DNA of 64,000 bases from Trichobilharzia szidati (lineage: Eukaryota > Platyhelminthes > Trematoda > Strigeidida > Schistosomatidae), in NCBI GenBank assembly GCA_944472155.2, contig OX235271.1, positions 38,242,633 through 38,306,632 on the forward strand, read 5' to 3'. Positions 52,793-63,600 of the stretch are shown piece by piece. Under the pieces are notes generated by a model. It saw nothing but the letters and a program-made list of their open reading frames with translations. It did no database searches and was not told the DNA's origin. A program made the translations under genes and the position numbers. Numbering within the stretch: position 1 is the first letter of the stretch; each line of letters starts with the position of its first letter.

Positions 52793-53065
52793 CCAATTGG
52801 GTGAGTACTGTGATGACTCCTAAACTAGGACGAAACACCTTTCCCGTACTCCCTGGTTTTTAATGGTTGTCAAACGGATATCGATCCATGGTCAGACTGG
52901 AAAACCAAATCATCTCTTGAAAATTAATCTGATACTCGCTAGTGCCTTGATGCAGGACGAAGTTTTCCTGGAGTTCTGGTGAGAAGTCATGACCATTGAG
53001 GTCCATCCAGTCAGGAGTGAGGATGAAGTACCAGTCGATGACATTGGTTGGTGATGGCGTTAAAA
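52793..53065 (+). repeat. HHR-400 unit, permuted copy
   Basis: Begins at the hammerhead (GTACTG, TGATGACTCC, AAACTAGGAC, GAAACACC ... CCGTAC; stem I end pairs kept), continues through the tail and across the unit junction (atctcttgaaaattaatctg) into the 5' block (gttctggtgagaagtcatga ... gacattggttggtgatggcg), and stops before the tRNA-like head. This order is a permutation of that at 18270-18660. Confidence 0.8.
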
Positions 53066-53734
53066 TTTGTCTTCTCTTATGAACTACAGCGAAAAATGTT
53101 GATTAAGTTACGTATCTCGAGGAAATATAGCCATTCACTTGCATTATTTCAGCTGATACAGAGGAGGTATTTGCAGTATATCTACAAAGTTTATATGCGA
53201 ATTCTCGACAATAAAGCGTAGCACACTCAACATCTTTTCACTTGGTATTCTGACTTTTCAGATTATATGGAAGTTAGGTTTAAGCTTTATTCCGAAATTT
53301 TTAGCCCCGATGAACTACTTATTTAGCTCAAATGGTTATTTAATGTTTTAGAGGAAGTTGGTTTTGTTTTTTGAACTCTGAATGAACACTTGTGAAGTGT
53401 GACCACTGAGCTAAGTAAAACTAAAATCGTTAAGTATTTCAGGGAATTTATCAACACTGGATACTGAAGCAAAATCTTTGTCACCTGACTTTAAGGTAAT
53501 AAATCTATACCACAACGTACAATGGCAAGTTTTAGGTCGTCAACATCTATTTGTAACCCTATCTAACTGGTCTAGGAGTTATTATTATTTTAATTAGCCA
53601 GGAAATCTTAAAGATTCAAAGTAAGTATCTAAATTCAATGGATACGCTTTCAAAGATATGCGGTACCTGTAAAAAGCTAGACATTGTTTCTTAAAGTCCA
53701 ATGTCGATTCTTAAAAAAGATTGGTTGATGCTTT
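53066..53734. other. Intergenic, unassigned
   Basis: Nothing recognised. Confidence 0.55.
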
Positions 53735-53985
53735 CCTCATTGAGACAAAAAGACCTGTAACCATCGTTTCAAATACCAAAGTTCTCATGGTCCTTGTGAT
53801 CTAGTGGATAGTGCTTTAGTATTTGACTTGATGGAGGCGCAGTTCCTGTCTCAATGGGAATACCGCCACTCACTGGGAATGCGAGTTCATCCGGATGATG
53901 AGTTCCGAAACAGGATGAATAGTGGTCATTACCAACCAAAACGACTTCACGTCAGTCCTTAGACATCGTCGAAGCGTCTGTATAA
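53735..53985 (+). repeat. Fourth hammerhead-like tRNA repeat, copy 1
   Basis: Pre-head block 'aaaaagacctgtaaccatcg' and 'gtttcaaataccaaag', then a tRNA-like head (A box gatctagtggatagtgc; B box gcgcagttcctgtctc) and, 45 nt on, ATGATGA-GTTCC-GAAACA-GGAT-GAA, the layout of a hammerhead with a mutated core. The same pre-head block and head are found antisense at 58865-59060. Confidence 0.6.
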
Positions 53986-54554
53986 GGAGATAACATATCA
54001 ACAGAGACCTAATATTTCGTTTCAACATAACCAATCAACAGGAAATCCAAAGTTAGCTTTGAAACAAATGTTCTCAGTTTTATATGGATAAAGCGACTGT
54101 TTTTTGACTTTGTGACAAACGAAGGATTGCGTAATACCATCTATCTTGATAGCTGCTATTGATTACTACTGCTTTAACTTGGGTGGAATAATTCGAATAA
54201 TAATCTCTTTATTCCAGACAATGATGTTATTCAGAATGGAGTTTATCTCGAAAAGTGACAGATTGAAATGTTTTTTTTCTATGTATGCGAGAAAAAAATA
54301 TTACGACTTGAGTATATCTTCGACTGATCAAAACAAACACCTTAAGGGACTAAACTGAAGCAGTATGGTTTTGACAAAAGCAGGTTTTTTAGCAGCCCAA
54401 ATTTCAAGCAAGCCTTCAATTAATAATTGGTTTTAAAACTTAAATCAAGGAAGCAGACTTATACCGTAGCTGAGGATTTAAAGATGCTGAAACACTGAAG
54501 CGTACTTGAGTCATAAATTGTACTAGAAAAGTCATCCACTAATTAACGATATTC
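53986..54554. other. Intergenic, unassigned
   Basis: Nothing recognised. Confidence 0.55.
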
Positions 54555-54890
54555 CAATGTTTAGGAGTCTTCGGCAATACACACCCATGACCCGACCAGG
54601 GACATTCAAGTCACACTATATATTGAGAATCGGTAAAGGGAGAATTGATGCGCTATTCATCTCTCTCCATCTCATCGTGTGGATAGTCAGAAAATTCTTC
54701 TTCTAGCTTGAATGTCCTTAGAAGGATCCCTGGTGAGATACGTGCTGATGAGGAGTTCAAAACAAGCACGAACTAACTATCCAGTACTTCTTAGGCTTTC
54801 AATGGTTCTCTAACTGAAGTTACTTCGTGACCATACTTGAAATCAATCACATCCAACACTTGGAAAATACTTAAACGTGTTATATCAAAT
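54555..54890. repeat. Two degraded HHR-400 fragments, head-to-head
   Basis: 54555-54615 (-): antisense 'gtgtattgccgaagactcct' of the hammerhead region. 54700-54890 (+): CTGATGA at 54748-54754, GAAC for GAAA, 'ctatccagtacttcttaggc' and the tail 'ggttctctaactgaagttac'. Both decayed. Confidence 0.55.
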
Positions 54891-55919
54891 AAAATTAGAT
54901 AATAATAATAATACAAAATTATGCTCCACCACAATCCTCAAATTCTAAATTTATATAGTTGCTAAATAATTATTTATTTAGTAATCATTTGATGCATATG
55001 TCATACCACGTTTATTCCAAAGTTATATGTCATTTGAAGGGAAACTTTTGCAGAAAGATGGTACAAATCCTATTGAATAATATTTACAAGATAATAAATG
55101 ACAACATACACACGATAAATATTTATTAACCATCTGTTTAAACAGCGGTAAAGATAACAATTAAAGTCAAGCCTTTACATATCTCTATTCACTAGATTGT
55201 TCATTCAAATGCCAATTCTTCTAAACTGTCCAATGACTTCGCTAGCGCATGTTTTGATAATGTAGATAACGAACAGATAACGAACCGAGAGAGAATATAA
55301 CAAAGTTTTTAATAAACAGAAACAGGAGGTGTTGAAGAAACAATTTAATTTTTACTTAAAACTATGTTACTATATATATTCTGTTAGATTCTAAATAGGT
55401 AAACAATTTTTCTATCCTAATATGACATGCATTAAATTTTTATTGAAAATTAAGGGGGAGTTAAACATTTATTTCAGCTTATGTGATTGATGAATTTAAA
55501 CCTACTCTTAAAGATTATATAAAACCTAATTATTATTTTCACAGATAGAGGTTAGTTGTACATAGACTGGCCACTAGAGAGTAAGTGACATGTACCATAT
55601 AGATACATATATATACATACATCTATATACATATATATGTATATATACATATGTAGTACTTCCTGTTAACTGAAATCTATCAGTTACACGTTGAGTAATT
55701 CATCAACACAGTGCACTCTCATTTGATATTAAATGATTGGAGGACACTAGATAGTAACGTCTTTGAATGTCGAAGTGGTTAATGTGGCAACCAGTCTCAC
55801 AGAGAATATCAGTGCCTTCGAGGATGAAGATACACTGAAGCTTTTTGCTTATTTTCTTCAATCACTCAAATCAAAGGATATTTATCTTCATGTTAATGTG
55901 CAGATTTCATTGTGTTTTG
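54891..55919. other. Intergenic, unassigned
   Basis: AT-rich, with the TA-rich microsatellite at 55602-55655. Confidence 0.55.
55602..55655. repeat. TA-rich (ATAC)n/(AT)n microsatellite, partly palindromic
   Basis: Alternating atacatatatatac units forming a nearly self-complementary tract. Confidence 0.85.
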
Positions 55920-56118
55920 CGTTGATGGTCCAGTGGCAGAACATTCGCCATCAACCACTCACCTGGTCTGCAGTTCGATCTCAAGTTGAAGAATTTTTAA
56001 GCCTAGCTATGCTGGTAGTAAAGCTGGAAAAGAGAGGAGGCTGGGTGTGAGACTGCTGCCCAAAACTTCAAAGCTTACAATGGTTGAAGCCCTGTGTTCC
56101 ACTCAGAACGTAGAAAAC
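55920..56118 (+). repeat. SINE-T, degraded
   Basis: A box 'agtggcagaacattcgccat', B box 'tctgcagttcgatctcaag', body 'gaggaggctgggtgtgagac', tail 'gaagccctgtgttccactca'. Confidence 0.68.
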
Positions 56119-56149
56119 AGTATTGGGTTCGAATAAGGCATTTGGAAGA

Positions 56150-57070
56150 CAAATTTTGTGAGATGATATCATTTCTTAGTTTATTTACAACTAACATGGT
56201 TAACAATACTAAAATAAAGTAAAGTTTATGACAATAGTACATACTAATGACTAATCATATTTAAAAAGGTCAAGTAGTCCATGGTAGGCGAAAGTTGAAG
56301 TCTATTGTTTTTTGTAGACATAGTTCAGGATGGATGCGATTAATCCAAAGTGATCCATCACCTTGAATAACCTTGAATTGGAGTTATGTGGAATAATTGT
56401 GATACAGTCATTAATATTGATTTTGTGACCTGACATTAATAAGTGCTTTACAATAGATGATGCTGGATTTCTATTCAGAATAACCGCACTGGGATATTCT
56501 GTATGCTTTATTAACCATTTTGGAACATGTTCTTTTCGACCACGACATTGGAACATTGTATTGGTTCTACCTATATAGGCGTCATTGCAACTGCAACTGA
56601 ACTTGTAGATACAGTTTGAAGTAGATTTCAGAGAATTTCGTCCTTTAATTGTAGGTACAGGGATAGAAAATGTTCAGCATGTGAGGGAAAGAGATGCAGC
56701 GTACAATGTGCGTTTGATGGCTGACAGAAGTCTTTGAGCTGTCAACTGCATAATCTGGTCACCCTTGAATGGGGTAGGTTAATAAAGATAGCTTTCTTTG
56801 TTATAGAAGCTGTCTTTTCTAGATGTGGTGTATCCATACTGTGACAATTGATAAAGTTTTCTAGATAACCATTGTGTTTAACTAACTTTTTCCATGGAAG
56901 AATGATCCGACATAAGCAATTTTAATTTTCATGGTGGAGACTAGTAACGAATTTTTGAACGCCCGTTTCACCCTTTCTGCGAATCGTCAGCTGAAAGTGC
57001 CTGAATCATAGTGAATTTTGGTGTTCTTACTGTGACTCAAATATATCACTTACAGTTTCAAACACTATTT
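56150..57070 (-). pseudogene. PLE GIY-YIG domain and upstream linker, antisense
   Basis: On the - strand: linker (KHNGYLENFINCHSMDTPHL near 56830-56890), then CIYKFSCSCNDAYIGRTNTM (GIY-YIG core, 56545-56610), RGRKEHVPKWLIKHTE, VKHLLMSGHKININDCITII and LFKVMDHFGLIASILNYVYK to a stop near 56305. The 3' flank to 56150 matches 60430-60745. A different PLE subfamily from that at 47.9 kb. Frames are broken in the linker. Confidence 0.82.
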
Positions 57071-57111
57071 GGTTAGTGAGCCAAGAACGACCAACTTTTG
57101 AGGGATGAACA

Positions 57112-57330
57112 GTATTGGAACATAGGACCTCAAGCATTTCAGTCTTTGAGATTTCAGTAACAGGGATTTTGTCTTCACTGGTTGGGGTTGCAAGCCTCAC
57201 ACTCAACCTTCCCTGTTTACTAGCCTTACTATTAGCTTAGAGCGGTTTAGGAGTGCTTCGGCCAAGGACTGAGCCCCGGACTATTTGCATGGTTGGCGAG
57301 TGCCCTACTGCTGGACCACCGACTCCAAAA
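57112..57330 (-). repeat. SINE-T, antisense
   Basis: The reverse complement has A box ggtggtccagcagtagggca, B box tagtccggggctcagtcc and tail 'ggtcctatgttcc'. Joined directly to the PLE upstream edge. Confidence 0.7.
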
Positions 57331-57604
57331 TTGGTTCTAGAATTGTCCTAGTATCGACAATTTTAATAACATTCATTTACGTAACCTACTGTTTAATGAA
57401 AATAATGGGGAAGAATCTAGGAAATATAATTACTCTAAATAATACTAGTTAAGATTTCCTTGCAACCAATATAAAGTATATCAAAACCTGATACGACAAA
57501 TATATCTAAAAGGAATAAGGGACAAGATGAATATTAATTTCTTCACAAAACAGAGACCCTTAGAAAAAAACAGGAGTAGTGTGGTTTTCTTCAATCGTTT
57601 GCAC

Positions 57605-57822
57605 TTCAAGTGGAACTCAGGCTTTCAGGCTTGCATTTTACAACTTCATGTAGTTCTTGTATTGTTTTTACGAGGTGGATTCGCTGGCCCAGCTCCCAAA
57701 CCTCACTGATTTGCTGGCCTACTACCAGCTTGGCTAACTTTATCAGTGCGTTGGTCAGGAATCAAACCCCGAACACGTACATGGATGGCGAACATTCAAT
57801 CCTTGAACCACCGACACAAAAT
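57605..57822 (-). repeat. SINE-T, antisense
   Basis: The reverse complement has A box ggtggttcaaggattgaatg and B box gttcggggtttgattcc, a diverged body and the tail near 57610. Confidence 0.65.
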
Positions 57823-58356
57823 ACTCAGTCACCTTCTGTAGTTAATTATATTTAGGAATTGGATTTGTATAAATCCCAACCATATTCATATAAACCATCT
57901 CATCATTTTCTCCGGTCTGGACTTCTTCAGGGAAATAATTAAAAATTGATCGATTAGAATTGGTCAATCTAACCAGCTCCTTGAACAAAAACCTGACATC
58001 AATAATTTCGATATCAGTGAGATCCATACAAACATGGTTGTTCTTATATGTTTAATTTTCATTCACCGACCAGTGTTTATGAAGCCACTGGGTAAATTCT
58101 TCCTGACACTTTCCATATATATGGCGTAGAAGCTGTGGCTTACTCAGCAAAACATTTAGAAAAATCTTGTTTTGACTTCCTAAACATACCAATCTGGAAT
58201 CATTTTAAATAATTTAATGATAAATTGAAAATATCAGAAACAGCCAAAGTGTAATTGATTCATTGAAAGAATGACAGAATGCGTATGTAAAGATTAGAAT
58301 ATACAGTAAATCTCAAATAAGAAATTGTAGATGTAATTGTTTATTCGAATAAAGAT
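57823..58356. other. Intergenic, unassigned
   Basis: A 61-codon antisense frame (57842-58027) has no recognised motif. Nothing else. Confidence 0.5.
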
Positions 58357-58583
58357 GCGTCGGTGGCATAGCGGTCAGGATGCTCGCCGACTATACACAT
58401 GGTCCGGGGTTCTATCCCCGGCCGACGCACTCCTTTACCTCGCTGAGCCAGAAATAATGCTGGTGAAGATGAAAGGTTGGGCATAAGGCTAGCAACCCCA
58501 TCCTGTAAAATAAACACTGCTACAGAAACTTCAAGTTACTAGCTTGAAGCCCTATGTTCCACTGGGGAACGTGAAGGAAAAAA
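58357..58583 (+). repeat. SINE-T, full length with 9-bp target-site duplication
   Basis: A box ggtggcatagcggtcaggat, B box ggtccggggttctatcccc, body 'gctagcaaccccatcctgta', tail 'gaagccctatgttccactgg' plus oligo-A. Flanked by aataaagat at 58348-58356 and 58584-58592. A young copy. Confidence 0.9.
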
Positions 58584-58864
58584 AATAAAGATAAATTTGT
58601 GCAATTGTTCCTATTACCTTCTCAAGTGGTATCAAAAACCCAGTGGATCATGAATGATAAAAACAATGAATTGGTTTTGGAAAGGAGAGACTTCAGGCTA
58701 GCTATAATGATCATTATAACAAATTATAATGGAAACTGACAAAATGACAGACCTTACATTGTCCTCACTTTTTGTTGAAAATGTCAGCCGTGCTATAATT
58801 AATTTATCATTATTATTGTAGAGTTTCAGTGGTACACTTCAATTTTATTCTGTTCTCTGAAGCT

Positions 58865-59060
58865 ACGAGACACGAACTGTGCCTCCATCGTGTCAAATAC
58901 TAAAGCACTATCCACCAGGTCACAGGGACCATGAGATCTTTGGTATTTGAAACAATGCCTACAGGTCTTTTAGTCTTAATCGATATACCATCAGTCATTG
59001 TCAATGCAGGTATATCTAGCTGACGAATCCGTAATCGGATGAAATATACATCATGGATTC
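58865..59060 (-). repeat. Fourth hammerhead-like tRNA repeat, copy 2
   Basis: On the - strand: block 'aaaagacctgtaggcattg', 'tttcaaataccaaagatctc', then the head 'gacctggtggatagtgcttt' and B box 'ggcacagttcgtgtctc'. It stops before the hammerhead part present in copy 1. Confidence 0.58.
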
Positions 59061-59330
59061 TACTGTTAGCCACCAGCAACCAAAATAATGAATCGGTAGT
59101 GAAACGAAACACTTACCTTTCAATCTGTTTACGTACTAAGCAGACAAAAACAGTGAAGTTAAAGTTTATTTGAGTCAGTATGTCAAACTATATCTTAAAG
59201 CTGATTACAATAATATATGCCCTAAAAGAAAGAAGTCTTGATAAGTGTCTCGGTAGAGTTAGTTGATTTACGTCACCACCATGTAAAAACGCTTCAATAA
59301 TCTTTTGTTATATTTATGCATGTGTAGCGG

Positions 59331-59662
59331 TAAATAATTCCTCAAAATTATTGACCACAGCAATCACCACTGAACGTTGGATGCTAACCCTCACTGTTCA
59401 AGTTGACTTGTTTAGCTGAAGCCTTCCAGTCAAGCATCCTTGCCATTTGGTACTCCGTCGTGTCACGTTCTTGCGCGATCATTAGCCAGTTAAGCAATCA
59501 TCTCGCAATACGCTTTGGTCCCTAAATATACTTCGTAATTTTGACGGTCAATTCTAGTGTTTTGTTTCACCTTTGGTATACGTGGAACGAATACCATAGA
59601 AGTTGTGGGCATTAGATCTTGCGTTAGTATACTCCGTACAATCCGCGAATATCAATACCGTC
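59331..59662 (-). repeat. Unclassified ~325-bp repeat, copy 2
   Basis: Reverse complement of the repeat at 46668-46993. 'attagatcttgcgttagta' is the longest shared run I noted. An (AT)n run lies 130 nt beyond its 5' side. No coding capacity seen. Confidence 0.7.
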
Positions 59663-60429
59663 AGCCTCTAAACATATCTTGGCTTATCAATTAAAATCAC
59701 ATAATTTTATACTTCCGTCTGTTGTCACATGAATGTATTTATTAACTGATTGTTTTATGGTAATTTACATAAAATTGATAGTTTTTGTTTGATATATATA
59801 TATATATATATCCAGTTACATGCATCAGTCCACTCGTTCCAACTTACGAAAATCTTTTTCCAGGTAAGTTAATCAAAGATTTAAAGTTATATGAATTACA
59901 CTTTTACCGAAAAAGTGTATATTCCTGTGTGTCTCGTTATCTCATCATCCATTTTGTTAAATTAACATTGAATACTAAAAACTAAATTAGAATCACTTTA
60001 TTTCAAACAATAGTTGTTCTTAAACAAAACGAAATTTTCGGCATTTACAACAATTTTACGCCATATGATAAATCAAATCAAAGTAGACAAGCACAGAATG
60101 TGGAAAATGAATCGACTATCAACGTAGGTAACAATAATAGTAATAATAATAATAGTAATAATTATACTAGAAATATAAAGTTGAATATTTATAAATTATA
60201 CAGTAGACTTTTTAAATTCCTTTCCGAATTACATCTTCGACACACAACATATCAGTAGGCTTGAATTTATAATATTTAAATATGTATAAACATAAACTTG
60301 AATGACGTTTCTGTCTACAGTTTTACCTGGAGAGATACAAGAAGAAAATTATGAATATAGAGAGTGTTCAGAGTATCTGTTATGACAATCATAGCCAACT
60401 GCTAACATGAATTATTCGTCTAACAACCA
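59663..60429. other. Intergenic, unassigned
   Basis: (AT)n at 59792-59811 and an imperfect (TAA)n at ~60128-60165. No gene. Confidence 0.55.
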
Positions 60430-60745
60430 GAGTTGAAACAGCCAGTCCCTTCCATAAATTTAAATAAGACATTTAGAAGACAAGCGTCGTGAGATGATAT
60501 CATATTTCGTAGTTTCTCTACATTCGCTTTACAACTAGCATGGTACATAATAATAAAATAAAATGTATGACGATTACTCAGTTGTGTAAAACAAAAGTAC
60601 ATACTAATAATCAATCATATTTAAGTAGGTCAAGTATTCCATGGTAGGCGAAGGTTGAAATCTATTGCTTTTTCGTAAACATGGTTTTTGGATGCATTTG
60701 ATTAATCCAAAGTACTTCCACTAACTTTAATAACTTTGAATTAGA
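60430..60745 (-). mobile_element. PLE 3' end, antisense
   Basis: Collinear with 56150-56390: 'gtgagatgatatcat', 'agtacatactaatg/at', 'ggtaggcgaa.gttgaa.tct' and 'gattaatccaaagt'. Covers the last codons of GIY-YIG and the 3' UTR of that PLE subfamily. Cut on the right by sequence of opposite polarity. Confidence 0.72.
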
Positions 60746-60749
60746 GTTA

Positions 60750-61070
60750 TATGAAATATGATAACAAGACATTTAAACGAACAGTATTCTTTTCGTTTAG
60801 ATCTTCTTCAGGTGGCTTAAACACTCTTACTTCATGGTTCGGAAAAGGCCAAATGAAATCTATAAGAAGCCCTATTTTGTCTCATTTGATTGATAGCTGT
60901 CACCAGGTGAAGAGAGTTATCTGTCGTATTCCATCGAACCTTTCGAATGGAATTTGAACCCGTCTTTTACATATAACTAAAGCTATGGGAATTCGAGAGA
61001 ACAATCCTGGTCTTTCCATACAAAAGAAGTTTGTTCAACCTTTGTCTCTTCCTTGGCATAGGCAAGGTCT
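60750..61070 (+). pseudogene. PLE GIY-YIG C-terminal half, + strand
   Basis: Frame 60751-60957 contains KSIRSPILSHLIDSCHQVKR (compare SAITRHIVDTGHLVEI at 48.15 kb). After a stop, GIRENNPGLSIQKKFVQPLS-LPW (60985-61060) matches the domain end at 48.3 and 50.4 kb. Degraded. Confidence 0.68.
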
Positions 61071-61342
61071 AATTAATACCCTCCCACCCTTTCTCATTTT
61101 CCACTGCCTTCGTGTTTTTACGATATTTACTCAAACTCTGATTATCTGTCCACTTCACCTTTTGTATTACATAACTCAAGATTTGACCGAATTTATTTAT
61201 TGAATTTAAAATGATCATTTCCCTTTTTGAGTTTAAACAAAGCAATAAGACAACGTAATTTGTCTGATTCCTGTTATGTATTTGCGCGCACAACACCTTT
61301 CGAATAATCTGATCACACACGGATTTGTCACAGGAATATATA

Positions 61343-63472
61343 TCAAATTAATAAACTTAAGAGATGAAAAAACAGACTAAGGTCACGTTTAAAGGATATA
61401 TTGAAGGTCAAAATATCGATGAAGATCACTAAACCAAATAACAGAGGTAATAGTACATCTACCCTGGCTGGTATCAAAACATAGTTTACCAGGGAAAGTT
61501 TGATGTGATCACGAACTATTGCTTTGATTGCATAAAGGTAGTTTAAACTTTCTAATTGACAGCTAGGGCTTCTATACACTTTTTGTAGGATACGACCTAA
61601 ACATGTTCTGTAGATAGGTTCAAAAGATGTGTAAACATCAATTTTATGTACTGTCTCAATAATGTTTCGTAATAGAGCAGTCGGGTAGTCTGTTATCACC
61701 ATTAATGGCTTCTGAGGATTCTGTTCAATTCTGGAGCCATTTAGGAATATGCCGTGAAGCCAGCCTTTACTTGAAGAAATATATGAGTCCTCACTATGTT
61801 TGTGTGGCCATACACACATTCAAAGTGGTAAACACAGTGGGATGTGACATTATTTTTCTCATGTTCAAAGGGATTAGATGGATATATTCGCTTCACATAT
61901 TCAATTATCATGATATTAGCTGCATTAAGAGTCTTTTTAACAGCAGCGTTCAATCCTTGTCTAGTTGCCAAGCTGCTTTATTCCCCCATATAGGTAGGCT
62001 TGATGTACACGTCTTTCTTAGTGGCGAGTTGGAGAGTGGGTCTTGGTGTTTTGACTACTTTATATCTCCTGATGAACTTGTCTGGATAATTGTTATCAAT
62101 CAGAGTTTGTGTCAACTTTCTTTCTTCCTCATCAAGTGTGTCTTCAGTGCATATTCTTTGGATTCTACTGAAGAGGCACCTTACTAAGGCTCTTTTGTAC
62201 CGAACAGAGCAAAAACTGTGGTAATTAAGATACTGTCCTGTCCGTGAGGTTTTCTATAAATAGATCTTTTTATTGACCCATCAAGCCGTCAAATAAGCAA
62301 TACGTCTAGGAAAGACAAACAATCATCTTCTTCTTCTACAGACGTAAGTGATATGCTATTCTGAACTTCATTCGTTCGATTTAAAATTGAAGTTGCAGAA
62401 CAAGGCTTATCACTTATGCTTACAATGCCGTCGACATAACTTCTATAAAGCGATGCATTTTTGATTGAGTTTTCCGATAAACCCTCAATGTACTGCATAT
62501 AGATGTCTGCTAAAAGGGACCCTAATGAACTTCCCATAGCGACACCATCTATCTGACGGAAGCAATTGCCTTCAACTATGAATCTAACACTGCTAGTACA
62601 TAGAAGTAATAAATCCCTTAAATAGGGTATAGGGGATAGGATGAAAACGTTTTGCGTGGAAACGTAGTCACGCGAAATGTAAATTGTCTTAGGTAAAGGC
62701 ACATTAGTGAATAAAGAGCTTACATCAAAAGAGGACATGGCATATTCATAATATTAATATCATCAAGATAATTAATTAATCACTTCAAATATGTCTTTTA
62801 ATTCATACTTACTGAATTTTATTTTGACTGCGTTTAATAATTCTACTAACCATTTTGCAAGTTTATGCGTCGGGGATCTACAGTAGGACGCAGGGGATTA
62901 TTGGGTTTCTGTGTTTTTGGTAAACTGTACATATATGGGAATTTACATTCTGATGGTTTTAAAGAGTCAAATGTATCTTTATTTAGAGCATTTAGGCCAA
63001 GAAGCTTCACTAGATTAGCTGTCACTGTATCTTGCAACAACTGAATACCTTCTAAGGAGGTAGCATGGCTGAATTTACTTTTATCATCAAGAATAGACAT
63101 CATTTTAGATTTATAGTCACTTTTATTCATAATAACGACTCCAGAATCTTTATCAGGTTTCGTAATAATTATATTAGGATTTTCCCGTAGCTCTTTCAAG
63201 GCTTTGAAATGCTGGGAATTTAAAATGCTTTTCTTCTTCGGGTTGTTGTTTAAAAACTGATGAGCTATATCCACCATCTTGGCCTTAAACCAACCCCGAT
63301 CTTCATCGGATGTTGCGGCAAGAGGTTTGAGTTGGTCATATAAGTTTTCAAACTCAGCATGTATGGCTAAATCCGTAAAGTGCGTGCGAGGAACACAAAA
63401 TTTGAGTCCAAGGGATAATGCTTCTTTCTGATGAGTAGATAGAGTAATATCAGAAAGATTTGTTACCTCCAA
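61343..63472 (-). pseudogene. PLE, antisense, most complete copy (RT + GIY-YIG)
   Basis: N-terminal frame 62846-63472 (208 codons): FCVPRTHFTDLAIHAEFENL, ITKPDKDSGVVIMNKSDYKS, YSLPKTQKPNNPLRPTVDPR. After a frameshift, 62289-62738: SFDVSSLFTNVPLPKTIYIS, QIDGVAMGSSLGSLLADIYM, LYRSYVDGIVSIS (YVDD changed to YVDG). Then HCVYHFECVYGHTNIVRTHI (61740-61880, GIY-YIG core decayed) and the domain end TDYPTALLRNI ... VYRSPSCQLESLNYLYAIKA. All parts are in the right order, but it cannot encode an active protein as read. Confidence 0.85.
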
Positions 63473-63600
63473 ATGTGTCTACCGATTTGCATGTACGCGC
63501 CAAAGCACATACATCGGAAGAACAGAGAGAAGGGTTATTGTCCGCATTTCTGAACACATATCTTGCACTACCCTGGTGACAACAAAAAAATATACAACTT
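63473..63600 (+). pseudogene. PLE GIY-YIG N-terminal half, + strand
   Basis: VYRFACTRQSTYIGRTERRV followed by VRISEHIS, nearly the same as the 48.03-48.11 kb domain start. Joins the antisense PLE at its 5' edge, and ends at ~63600. Confidence 0.75.

Noticed and set aside
8580..58600. tRNA genes suggested by strong A and B boxes (for example 17430-17500, 38467-38540, 58357-58430)
   Set aside because: Each head runs directly into a conserved SINE body and occurs many times, and the acceptor stem does not close as in a functional tRNA.
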